Assembly (NCBI GenBank): GCA_039679385.1
Contig: JBDKVB010000091.1
Coordinates: forward strand, 1 to 64,000
DNA: 64,000 bases
Source of the DNA: Armatimonadia bacterium
Lineage (GTDB): Bacteria; Armatimonadota; Zipacnadia; Zipacnadales; JABUFB01
Direction: 5' to 3'
In this document: positions 9,340 to 17,146 of the stretch, piece after piece
Numbering within the stretch: position 1 is the stretch's first letter
How the letters are laid out: the number at the start of each line of letters is the position of its first letter
Notes under the pieces: generated by a model
Seen by the model: only the letters and a program-made list of their open reading frames with translations
Databases searched by the model: none
What the model was told of the DNA's origin: nothing
Program-made: the position numbers and the translations under genes

Positions 9340-12300
9340 TGGGCCTCATGTCATCCCCCCCACTGTCTCAGGCGGCGAAGGTTGTCCACGGCAGCGCCCT
9401 CAACATCTCCGCCTGGAGCATAGACCACCCCTACCCGGTCCTGGCCTTCTACGCCGGCATCGTTCTCCTCTCCGTCATCGCTGTCGGGTCGTACATGCCT
9501 CGGCGCATGATGCCCTACGTGGAGAGCCCGATGGTGGGCGTCGTCTCCATGATGTCAGGGCTGTCTGCCGAGGAGATGGAGACGTACATCAGCAAGCCCA
9601 TCGAGGAGCAGATGACCAACATCAAGGGAGTGCGCTACCTGCGCTCCTCCTCGCAAGAGGGCCTCTCGCTGGTGTCCCTCGAGTTTCCCTACGGCACTGA
9701 CATGAAGAAGGCGTTGTTCGACGTTCAGGCTTTGATGAACGTCGTCCAGGCCAATCTGCCCATGACGGGGCCCAATCTCAAGCCCTCATGGGTTCTGTCG
9801 ATAGACCCGCTCAACATCCCTATCCTCAGTCTCGCCCTCACCGGTGACGAGAGGTGGTCACCCGAGCAGTTGCGCGAGCTGGCCGACAACCAGGTGGTCA
9901 GCAGCCTCAAGACGATCAGCAACGTCTACTCGGTTGTCCCCTTCGGCGGGTACCGCCGGCAGCTCCAGGTAGTCGTGGACCGTGACAAGCTGGCCCGGTA
10001 CGGACTGAGCATTACCCAGGTCAGGGACGCCCTTGACGGGTTCAATACCTCAAAGCCCGCAGGGACCCTCACTGGTGGCGACCGTGAGGCTGCCGTCAGG
10101 GTTGACAGCAAGGTGCTCACGCCGGTACAGCTCGAAGGGCTTCCCCTCCTCACCTCGCCGCCGTCGGGCCCTGGGGCCTCCCCAGCGCCGTCTACCGTCT
10201 TCCTGCGGGATGTGGCACAGGTCCTGGACACCCACTGGGAGCGGCGCAGCGCCTTCCACTTCATCAAAGACGGCAAGGCTCAGAAGGCCATCGAGGTTGC
10301 CGTCCTGCAGGACCCTGACGCGTCGTCCCCCAGGGTCATCGGTGCAGCGACGCGCAAGCTCAGGCAGTTGGAGCGAACGTATCCGGGCATCAAGTTCGAG
10401 GTCACCTACAACAACGCCCACTTCGTCAGCCTCCTGTTCAGGAACATGTTCGAGGAGCTAGGCCTGGCGATCCTCCTGACGGGAATCGCCGTGCTGCTGT
10501 TCCTGGGGGAGTGGCGGGGCACCATCATCAGCCTCACCACCATCCCTCTCTCCCTGGCGATGGCGATCCTGCTCCTGATTCCCATGGGGATGACGCTGAA
10601 CTCCAGCACCCTCATCGGGCTCCTGCTCGTGATCGGCCGTCTGGTGGACGACTCGATCATTGACATCCATGCCGTGGAGCGCCACCTGCGCATGGGCAAG
10701 ACCCCCCGGGACGCCACCATTGACGGCATTACCGAGGTGCGGTTGGCGGTGATGGCCTCCACCTTCATGCTCTGTCTGGCTCTGACACCGCTCCTGTTCA
10801 GCGGCGGCATCGTCCAGCAGATGTTCGTGGGGCTCGTTTGGCCCATCATCTTCGGCCTGCTGGCATCCATGCTGATCTCCTTCACCCTCACTTCCATCAT
10901 GGCCGCCGCCCTGCTGCGGCCCCATGAGGAACTCACGCGCGAGCGCAGCTCCTGGCCCTACCGGATCATCCTGAACCCGATACAACACCGGCTAGAGCGT
11001 CTGGAGCAGGGATACGAGCGGCTCATCCGGTGGATGCTGCAGCACCGCTTCATCAACATGAGCCGGGTCATCGCCACCGTCATCATCGGCGCAGGCTTCT
11101 ACTTCTTCATCGGCTCCGAGATGATGCCACTGGCGGATGTGGGGCAGGCCTACGGCGTCCTCGAGGCCACTCCGGGGACCTCCTTCGCAGCGACCGAGAG
11201 GATCGTGGAGCAGATCGAGGAGATCATGCTCAAGCATCCCGAGATCATGCACGTGGCCACGGAGGTGGGTGCGGAGTCGGCCTTCGAGAGCACGGGCACC
11301 TACTACACCGGCTATGCCATGCCTGCCGTGAACGCCGCCACGTTCATGATCACGCTGTCCGACAAGGATGAGCGACGCCAGACCATCTGGCAGGTCATCG
11401 ACAGTGTCCGGCAGGAGGCTCTGGCGACGATCCCCGGCATCCGCCGGTTCCAGATCAGGGAGATGGGCTCCGATGTGATGGCCTCATCGGCGGCCCCGAT
11501 CCAGCTCCTGGTCTACGGCCCCGACCTGCAGCGGGTTGCGGACCTGGGGAACGCTGTGGCCGACATCGCTCGCCAGACGCCCGGCATGTCTCAGGTCGCC
11601 ACGAGCTGGGACATGACACTGCCCGACCACGAGGTCAAGGTGGATCCCCTGCAGGCGCAGCGCCTGGGGCTGACGGTCTCCCAGGTGGCCGACCAAGCAT
11701 ACTATGCGCTCCGGGGCGGTCTGACCTCGGAGTTCTGGCGCTTGCCCAACCTGCGGCAGAACACCATCCTCGTACGCTATGCCCATCAGGACCGTTCCAG
11801 TCCCGACGACCTGGAGCGCACCTACATCACTGGGGCCGATGGTCGGCAAGTACCGCTGAACGCCCTGGCAAGGGTTGAGTACCGTCAGGCACCGACCGTC
11901 ATCGAGCACGACGGACTTCGTCGAGCGATGAACATCATGGGCTACTACCGCCCTGGCAGCAGGCCGTCCATGGACCTGGGCATGGACGTCCAGATGCAGG
12001 CGCTGCAGAAGCTGAGTTTCCCGCCGGGCTACGGCATCGAGGTCCGTGGCGACATGACGCAGATGATGGACTCCTTCAAGCGCCTCCTCATCGGACTGGG
12101 ACTGGCGCTGGTGTTCATCTACCTGACCCTGGTGGCCCAGTTCGGCGGGTTCTTGCAGCCAGTGCAGATGGTGTTCTCCTTGCCTCTGGAGTTGTCGGGG
12201 GTGTTCCTGTTCCTCTTCCTGAACCACCAGGCCTTCAGCACCGTCTCCATCCTCGGCGTCATCATCCTGACCGGCATGGACGCGACCACGGCGATCCTGC

Positions 12301-12608
12301 TCATTGACCTGATCATGCAGGTGCGCCGGTCTGGCGTCCCACGGGACGAAGCCGTCGCCACCGCCTGCCCCCAGCGTCTGCGCCCCATCCTGATGACCTC
12401 CGCCATCACCGTCATCGCCATGTCGCCCGTGGCCTTCTTCCCGAGAACCGGGATGGACGCCTACAGCCCCCTGGCGACGGTGGTCATTGGTGGCCTGGTC
12501 ATCGGGACGATCCTGTCACTGTTGGACATCCCGATCCTGCACACCTACATGGACGACCTCGTCAACCTGCTCGCACGAGTGAGGTCCCGTCTAAGGCGCG
12601 AGGAGTAG
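9339..12608 (+). CDS. RND-family efflux transporter permease (AcrB/CusA-like)
   Basis: This 1,089-residue inner-membrane proton-driven pump has the length and layout of the AcrB/AcrD/AcrF family. A first membrane segment near the N terminus is followed by a large periplasmic loop (VESPMVGVVSMMSGLSAEEMETYISKPIEEQM is the family's opening region, quoted here in parts). TM4 carries acidic relay residues in GRLVDDSIIDIHAVERH. The second half repeats the layout, with a final set of helices ending at LLDIPILHTYMDDL. The HME-type metal signature is not obvious, so the substrate class is open. The adjoining methionine-rich adaptor and YHS lipoprotein favour a metal. The start ATG at 9339 overlaps the previous stop; a GTG directly before it is an alternative. 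Confidence 0.9.
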   Translation: MGLMSSPPLSQAAKVVHGSALNISAWSIDHPYPVLAFYAGIVLLSVIAVGSYMPRRMMPYVESPMVGVVSMMSGLSAEEMETYISKPIEEQMTNIKGVRYLRSSSQEGLSLVSLEFPYGTDMKKALFDVQALMNVVQANLPMTGPNLKPSWVLSIDPLNIPILSLALTGDERWSPEQLRELADNQVVSSLKTISNVYSVVPFGGYRRQLQVVVDRDKLARYGLSITQVRDALDGFNTSKPAGTLTGGDREAAVRVDSKVLTPVQLEGLPLLTSPPSGPGASPAPSTVFLRDVAQVLDTHWERRSAFHFIKDGKAQKAIEVAVLQDPDASSPRVIGAATRKLRQLERTYPGIKFEVTYNNAHFVSLLFRNMFEELGLAILLTGIAVLLFLGEWRGTIISLTTIPLSLAMAILLLIPMGMTLNSSTLIGLLLVIGRLVDDSIIDIHAVERHLRMGKTPRDATIDGITEVRLAVMASTFMLCLALTPLLFSGGIVQQMFVGLVWPIIFGLLASMLISFTLTSIMAAALLRPHEELTRERSSWPYRIILNPIQHRLERLEQGYERLIRWMLQHRFINMSRVIATVIIGAGFYFFIGSEMMPLADVGQAYGVLEATPGTSFAATERIVEQIEEIMLKHPEIMHVATEVGAESAFESTGTYYTGYAMPAVNAATFMITLSDKDERRQTIWQVIDSVRQEALATIPGIRRFQIREMGSDVMASSAAPIQLLVYGPDLQRVADLGNAVADIARQTPGMSQVATSWDMTLPDHEVKVDPLQAQRLGLTVSQVADQAYYALRGGLTSEFWRLPNLRQNTILVRYAHQDRSSPDDLERTYITGADGRQVPLNALARVEYRQAPTVIEHDGLRRAMNIMGYYRPGSRPSMDLGMDVQMQALQKLSFPPGYGIEVRGDMTQMMDSFKRLLIGLGLALVFIYLTLVAQFGGFLQPVQMVFSLPLELSGVFLFLFLNHQAFSTVSILGVIILTGMDATTAILLIDLIMQVRRSGVPRDEAVATACPQRLRPILMTSAITVIAMSPVAFFPRTGMDAYSPLATVVIGGLVIGTILSLLDIPILHTYMDDLVNLLARVRSRLRREE

Positions 12609-12647
12609 CCTCAGGACTCATGCCCCACATCACCGGAGGTGATCACA

Positions 12648-12983
12648 ATGCCACTGCGAATCATGCTGGGTGTCGTGGTGCTGGTAGCGGTTCTGGCATT
12701 GACAGGCTGCCCGAAACCGCAGAGCACTGAGGTGACACCGCCTCCTTCCACAGCCCCGACCCCAACGGTCACGGCAAATGAGGCCTCGGCTACCGGAGGC
12801 GAGGAGCTGGCGAGCTGCCCGGTGCTGGGCACAACCATGCCCAAGAGCAAGATGATCCCCGTCGAGCACATGGGCAAGACCTACTACCTGTGCTGCAAGG
12901 ACTGCGTGCCGAAGTTCAAGGCCGATCCGATGAAGTACATCGAGCACCCGGCCAAACCCCTGCCGCCCTCACAGGGCATGTAG
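12648..12983 (+). CDS. Lipoprotein with YHS/TRASH-like metal-binding domain
   Basis: This is a 111-residue lipoprotein. The start at 12648 follows the strong site GGAGGTGATC. The lipobox is LALTGC with the lipidated cysteine at residue 21. A Pro/Thr linker (TPPPSTAPTPTVT) leads to a small domain at about residues 60-105 with CPVLGTTMPKSKMI and YYLCCKDCVPKFKADPMKY. This is the pattern of YHS or heavy-metal-binding domains found in copper-handling proteins. It lies 39 bases after the RND gene and probably belongs to the same operon. A role in metal capture or delivery to the pump is an inference from domain and position. Confidence 0.82.
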   Translation: MPLRIMLGVVVLVAVLALTGCPKPQSTEVTPPPSTAPTPTVTANEASATGGEELASCPVLGTTMPKSKMIPVEHMGKTYYLCCKDCVPKFKADPMKYIEHPAKPLPPSQGM

Positions 12984-13084
12984 CACTCGCACGGGTTGTG
13001 TGGAGCAGAGACATGAGCAAGGCACGAGACCTCCACCAAGTCACTCGGCGTCCTGCTGCATCCTGGTCGTCGGGCGAGGCCGCG

Positions 13085-13195
13085 CCTTCGATGGCGAAAC
13101 CTCCGGGGCCACATACGAAAAACCCTTCTGCCTGCGACACAGCGTGTCGCCTTGCAGAAGGGTCAGTGGATAGCATATGGCGGGCCAGGCGGGAC
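13085..13195 (+). repeat. Left direct repeat: degenerate recombinase tail, hairpin and tRNA-like 3' end
   Basis: This block matches 40036-40130 in the same orientation. Its first part, read in the frame starting at 13084, gives AFDGETSGATYEKPFC; the live recombinase has CTFDGQTLRATYRKPFC at the same place. Next comes a hairpin with the same outer stem as the tRNA-Asp terminator. Last comes a segment ending TATGGCGGG and CGGGAC, which corresponds to the complement of a tRNA 3' end with CCA. The loops differ, so the copies are old or come from different elements. It looks like an attachment-site scar or the end of an earlier integrated element. Confidence 0.75.
13118..13163 (-). terminator. Nested hairpin with T-run on the minus strand
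   Basis: The outer stem ACCCTTCTGC (13122-13131) pairs with 13154-13163. Inside it a second perfect 7-bp stem GCGACAC (13134-13140) pairs with 13144-13150 around the loop AGC. On the minus strand five T residues follow. This is the form of an intrinsic terminator and is equivalent to the terminator of tRNA-Asp at 40070-40098. No live tRNA is recognisable upstream of it. Confidence 0.7.
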
Positions 13196-13625
13196 GACTT
13201 CGCAGAATGGTTGGGCAGTGAGGAGTGCCTGGAGTTGGCCCGCAGGGCGGTGTAAGTGACTCTCGGCCGGGCTCGTGCCGTCCCTACGGTCTGCCCCTGG
13301 CTGGCTGATCTCCCCGACCCGATCGGTAGCAAGGGGTTCTGCGGACTGGCCGCAGTGACCTGGGGTCTCGTGGACCTGACGGAGGGCTGTCGGCGGCCTC
13401 CGGGCTGGAGGGGTAGACGGGACGCATGGTCAGGCCCTCAGCCTGCGTCTCGGTGTCACCAGCTGCGGACCGAGCTGGCAGCGACGGCCGGGGATGGAGG
13501 ACGGTAGCGCCATGGCGTGCTGCCGTTGAGGCCAAGAGGGACCGACAGGGGACCGGGCCTCGTCCCGGTCCCCTCTGTTTGTCACCCGGCTCAGGCTCCT
13601 TCGAGCGTCGAGGGCCTCGCCACCC
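13196..13625. other. Gene-poor left border of the island
   Basis: About 430 bases without a convincing gene. One short plus-strand frame ending at 13255 has protein-like residues (RRDDFAEWLGSEECLELARR) but no start signal, and may be debris. A strong hairpin terminator at 13547-13574 is the only clear signal. Confidence 0.4.
13547..13582 (+). terminator. Intrinsic terminator, 11-bp perfect stem
   Basis: AGGGGACCGGG at 13547-13557 pairs exactly with 13564-13574 around the loop CCTCGT. CTGTTTGT follows on the plus strand. It sits between the plus-strand efflux operon and the minus-strand secreted-protein operon, so it may stop readthrough from the left. Confidence 0.65.
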
Positions 13626-14588
13626 TCAACGCAAAGCCGCTGTGAGGTCGACCCGCTTGCCAGTCACCGCGTCGATCACGATCTTGTCAACCCTCTCGGT
13701 TCCACGGAGAAGCCAGAACCCCCAGGTGGGCCCCTCCTCAGGCGCATAGGCACTGGACAGCACGAGCCTCGCATCAGGGCCGACGCTGTATTGCTCACCG
13801 AGCTTCCTGGCGACTGCCTCGGCCGCCCGTCGAGCCTCAGCTTCTCCGAGTTTCGGTTTGGGCACTTTGGTGGGAGCCACGCGAAGCATGTAGGACACGA
13901 GCTGGCCCTTGGCCATGTCAAAGCTCAGGGTCACCCGGCTGCCCGTGCGGACCTGTGGATTGTCGGCACTCTCCTCCCACATGATAGTGTACAGGGTCTG
14001 TCCCGCAAGGACGGGTTTGCCGGCGACCAACCGGTCGCGGTCTAGAGGGCACACTCGCCGCAGCCAGGCAGTGGCGAGCTCCTTGCATCGTGCGTCGAGC
14101 TCCGGGCTGGCCTTTTGCACCGCCTCACCTGAGAGACGGCTCAGTAGCGTAATGTCCGTCACGTAACCGCGCTTAACATCAACGGTCACGAGCCCAGACT
14201 CGCGCTGTTGTGCGCTGGCGCCGATCTCAAAGGCGAAGGCCTTCTCGTCAGCCGTTCGAGATCGACTGACGCGTCTGCGCGCGAGCCGGTCGCCGGAGGT
14301 GAGGGTGAGGTCCTCCCGCTTGCACTGAAGGAAGTCGGCGACGATCTGCTCGGGGGAGCGCTTCGCAGCCGATGTCGTCTGCGCCCCTTCCTGTGCCGCG
14401 GACGCGGCCGGCTCTGCCGTCGAGCTTTGTGACGTGGTCGCTTCCTTGTCCGGCTGCGCAGAAGCACCGCCGGGCTCGGCCACCTGGCTTTGCGGCTGTC
14501 CCGGCTGGTCTCCCCTCTGCGACTGACAGGCGCCCAGGGCACACACGAGAGCTATCGCGACAAGAACGCCCAGCTTTGCACTCGTCAT
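13626..14588 (-). CDS. Lipoprotein with PepSY/YcdB-like C-terminal region
   Basis: This lipoprotein of about 320 residues has a signal peptide and lipobox (LVCALGAC), a long low-complexity Gln/Ser/Ala/Pro linker to about residue 75, then two alpha-beta repeats that resemble PepSY/YcdB domains. The last repeat ends with the family-like phrase VDKIVIDAVTGKRVDLTAAL. Such domains often act as protease inhibitors or folding factors. The ATG at 14588 is preferred because a GTG nine bases upstream sits too close to the GGGAG ribosome-binding site. It is the last gene of a four-gene minus-strand operon, 14 bases after its upstream neighbour. Function is inferred. Confidence 0.65.
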   Translation of the reverse strand: MTSAKLGVLVAIALVCALGACQSQRGDQPGQPQSQVAEPGGASAQPDKEATTSQSSTAEPAASAAQEGAQTTSAAKRSPEQIVADFLQCKREDLTLTSGDRLARRRVSRSRTADEKAFAFEIGASAQQRESGLVTVDVKRGYVTDITLLSRLSGEAVQKASPELDARCKELATAWLRRVCPLDRDRLVAGKPVLAGQTLYTIMWEESADNPQVRTGSRVTLSFDMAKGQLVSYMLRVAPTKVPKPKLGEAEARRAAEAVARKLGEQYSVGPDARLVLSSAYAPEEGPTWGFWLLRGTERVDKIVIDAVTGKRVDLTAALR

Positions 14589-14602
14589 ATCGTCCACGCT
14601 CC

Positions 14603-15124
14603 CTACTTGGTGAGTAGCACGAGCCGACCGCTGGAAACAAGTACCCAGGGTCTCTTCCCGGTCGCCCTGTCGCGGTACTGAAGGGAGATCACTTCCTTGT
14701 TTCCCGGATTCGGGTTGATCTCCACTTCGGTGACTTCCAGCTCCGAGGGCGACAGCCCCAGGTACTTCGCGAGGAGTTCCTTACCGCGCTCTGCCGCCTG
14801 CGATGCCTCCGCCGGCACAGCCGGGCCGAACTCGTCACTGAAGTGCAGATACCACAGGCCACCCGGTCTCCCAAACGACGCGGACACCATCCGCTGTCCC
14901 GCCTTTGTTAGCACCTTGTACTGCCATACCTTGTAGCGCCAGCACTCCAGGGAGCGCGGGCACGGCCCCAGGCCAGAGGGCTGCACTTGGTCGCCTTCGA
15001 CTCCCAGGAGAGCGACCAGGTGCGCCATCCTGCCGGCGTTATCGAGGCGATTCGAGACCGCCCACAAGGCGACGGCCAGAACGGGGATCGCAGCAAGGAT
15101 GCAGACAATCCGGCGCTTGCGCAT
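14603..15124 (-). CDS. Membrane-anchored protein of unknown function
   Basis: This 173-residue protein has an N-terminal membrane anchor (RIVCILAAIPVLAVALWAV) and an exported soluble part. The C-terminal half (AERGKELLAKYLGLSPSEL, then LQYRDRATGKRPWVLVSSG) has the alpha-beta pattern of a single PepSY-like repeat, related in style to the next gene's product. A Cys pair (CPRSLEC) could form a disulphide. Its ATG directly abuts the TAG stop of the upstream PKD gene, so the two are translationally coupled. I do not recognise a family with certainty. Confidence 0.6.
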   Translation of the reverse strand: MRKRRIVCILAAIPVLAVALWAVSNRLDNAGRMAHLVALLGVEGDQVQPSGLGPCPRSLECWRYKVWQYKVLTKAGQRMVSASFGRPGGLWYLHFSDEFGPAVPAEASQAAERGKELLAKYLGLSPSELEVTEVEINPNPGNKEVISLQYRDRATGKRPWVLVSSGRLVLLTK

Positions 15125-17104
15125 CTACCCACCTCCGAATCTCGATGGGACTAGGATGACGTTGCCCTCGACGCGATGGTCAAGTATATCGTCTCCGCAC
15201 TCGTCACCAATGTCGCCGTAGGCCCACAGGGCAGCGAGGCTGCACGACTTGGCTGCGTTCAGTCCAGTGCAGGCGCAGTCCCAGAAGTAGCTGGCGAAGG
15301 GCGGAAGGTAGCCGGCAGCTATCTCCACGGTCCAGCCAATCGCGCACGATGCACCATTAGTCACAGATCCGGTCACCATATCGGATCCACCGTTGCCCTG
15401 GGCTGTGTTGCATCCCATCCATAGCGCGAGGAGGACGTGGTCCATGTCGAGCGGCAGATCGGTACAACGGAACACTTCGTCCGGGTCTGGCTGACCGGGT
15501 GAGACATAGCCCGGGTCTGCATGCCCGTAGTAAGCAAAGATGGCTGCATCCTGTACAGCGCGGTAGACAGCTTGTTTCGTCTGTGCGACCTCGCCAACAT
15601 CATACGGCGGGTGGTTGGCAAGGTTGTAGGCCGCGAACCGCTCCTCCGTTGCGTTCTTGGCGCCGCTGAAAAAACCGCTAGAGATTCCGGAGCCTGCGCA
15701 TATCCTGACGCGCGGCAGTAACTGCACCGCTGCCCCTCGTGGTATGGTCGGTTTTGGGGTCTCGTCTCGGTTGGCGGATCCATCTGCTTGCGTGCCCGTC
15801 AGGACGAAACGGTAGTCTCCCATTATCTGTCGGTCCACGGCGAACTTGACCACTGCCAGATGCTGACCGACCGATCCGTCCAGGGCTATCCCTGAGAGTA
15901 TGGTGCCTTCGCTGAGGTCGGGCTTGAACAGGAGAAGCTCGCATCCAGAGAGCCCTTGGCTACAGGTGTAGTGCAGGGCCACGAAGGCCGCATCTGGATA
16001 GTCGTCGGTGTCCCAGGTGAAGTCGCTCAGTGACACATTGCTGATCGCGTCCACCTTGTCCGTGTCGGCGCATTCGTAGTGGTCCGCGGTGATCGAGTAG
16101 CTGTAGATGCCGACTTTGGACGGGCCGGGCGGCGTCCAGGAGAACGCCCCACTGCCTGCGTTTCTCGAGTAGGAGGGGTCGGCGACGGTATCGACTGGGT
16201 CTTGAGAGGTCGGGGTTCGGCAGACGTCATAGCACTTGACCTCGACCTTGTACTTGGGAGCAACCACCTCATGATGCGTTACGTTCCAGCCGATCGTGGC
16301 AGATGGCTCCCGGTCCTTGGGCCACTTGATCAGGAGTGCGTCCACACCGGTGGTCGTGTCCCTCACGACCGTGTTGTTGGGCGTCCATGCCCGGTAGAGG
16401 TCCTCGACGATGATGTCGGGTCCCCTTTCAAACAGGGCCTCGACTCTGAAGCAGAGCTGCCTGTTCTTGCAGACCCTCGTATCCCATACCCAGGTGGCGT
16501 TCTGGTGTGTGAGGCCATCAACTAGCACGTCAGCGCCCTTCCAGACCCAACCGTCGTCACCGGCCAGGTCCACGCGGATCCACTGGCCCTCACCGTCTAG
16601 CTGATAGAACCTGCAGCCCCGCAGCGACATGCCGCCTGTTGGCGACACCCGGTACATGAGCGTGACCGCATCCCACACACTGCTGCCCACGTCTTGGGGG
16701 AAGGGGACGTCGGGTGGGCGCTGGTAGCCGGCGAGAGCGACGAACTCCCCCATTTTGGTGGAACCTGCAAACAGAAGGACCCTCGCCTGTCCGGTCAACT
16801 CGCCACATCGGGCGGAGGCCACGCCGGTGTAGCTCCCAGGCGCCATGTATGCGTGAGTGGTGGGGTTAGTCAGGGAGTGGGGGGTGGCATCCCCGAAATC
16901 CCACTCCCAGGTCACCGCACCGGCCTCGAGCTCCTGCCCGTCCAGGTACGCAACTGCCTCGAAAGTGCACTCCTGACCAACAGTGACCTCGATCCCGTCA
17001 CAAGGCTGCATGATCTCAACGGTGAGCCCCGCTGCACTCACCTGCACGACGACTGCCAACACGAGCAACGGCACCATGCAGAGCACACGACACTTCATCG
17101 ACAT
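15125..17104 (-). CDS. Exported PKD-domain protein with caspase-like C-terminal domain
   Basis: This is a 659-residue exported protein. The ATG at 17104 is preferred because GGAGGG lies nine bases upstream; a GTG at 17110 is too close. After the signal peptide (MVPLLVLAVVVQVSAAG) comes one PKD domain at about residues 30-115, with the hallmark WEWDFGDATPHS and THAYMAPGSYTG. A beta-rich middle follows. The last 140 residues look like a clan-CD (CHAT/gingipain-like) fold: a candidate catalytic His in AIFAYYGHADPG and Cys in LLALWMGCNTAQG, 37 residues apart, then a small Gly/Ser/Trp-rich segment (GASCAIGWTVE). These are His530 and Cys567 counted from the GTG. It may be a secreted cysteine peptidase or an inactive relative. 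It is cotranscribed with two PepSY-like proteins. Confidence 0.68.
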   Translation of the reverse strand: MSMKCRVLCMVPLLVLAVVVQVSAAGLTVEIMQPCDGIEVTVGQECTFEAVAYLDGQELEAGAVTWEWDFGDATPHSLTNPTTHAYMAPGSYTGVASARCGELTGQARVLLFAGSTKMGEFVALAGYQRPPDVPFPQDVGSSVWDAVTLMYRVSPTGGMSLRGCRFYQLDGEGQWIRVDLAGDDGWVWKGADVLVDGLTHQNATWVWDTRVCKNRQLCFRVEALFERGPDIIVEDLYRAWTPNNTVVRDTTTGVDALLIKWPKDREPSATIGWNVTHHEVVAPKYKVEVKCYDVCRTPTSQDPVDTVADPSYSRNAGSGAFSWTPPGPSKVGIYSYSITADHYECADTDKVDAISNVSLSDFTWDTDDYPDAAFVALHYTCSQGLSGCELLLFKPDLSEGTILSGIALDGSVGQHLAVVKFAVDRQIMGDYRFVLTGTQADGSANRDETPKPTIPRGAAVQLLPRVRICAGSGISSGFFSGAKNATEERFAAYNLANHPPYDVGEVAQTKQAVYRAVQDAAIFAYYGHADPGYVSPGQPDPDEVFRCTDLPLDMDHVLLALWMGCNTAQGNGGSDMVTGSVTNGASCAIGWTVEIAAGYLPPFASYFWDCACTGLNAAKSCSLAALWAYGDIGDECGDDILDHRVEGNVILVPSRFGGG

Positions 17105-17146
17105 TGCCACTCACCCTCCGTCCTTCTTGGGACCTCGTGATGAACG

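Noticed and set aside
13183-13255. Possible second tRNA on the minus strand ending in CCCGCCA
   Set aside because: Only the last ~18 bases resemble a tRNA; no anticodon arm, D arm or TTCGA loop can be formed. Treated as an att-like remnant.
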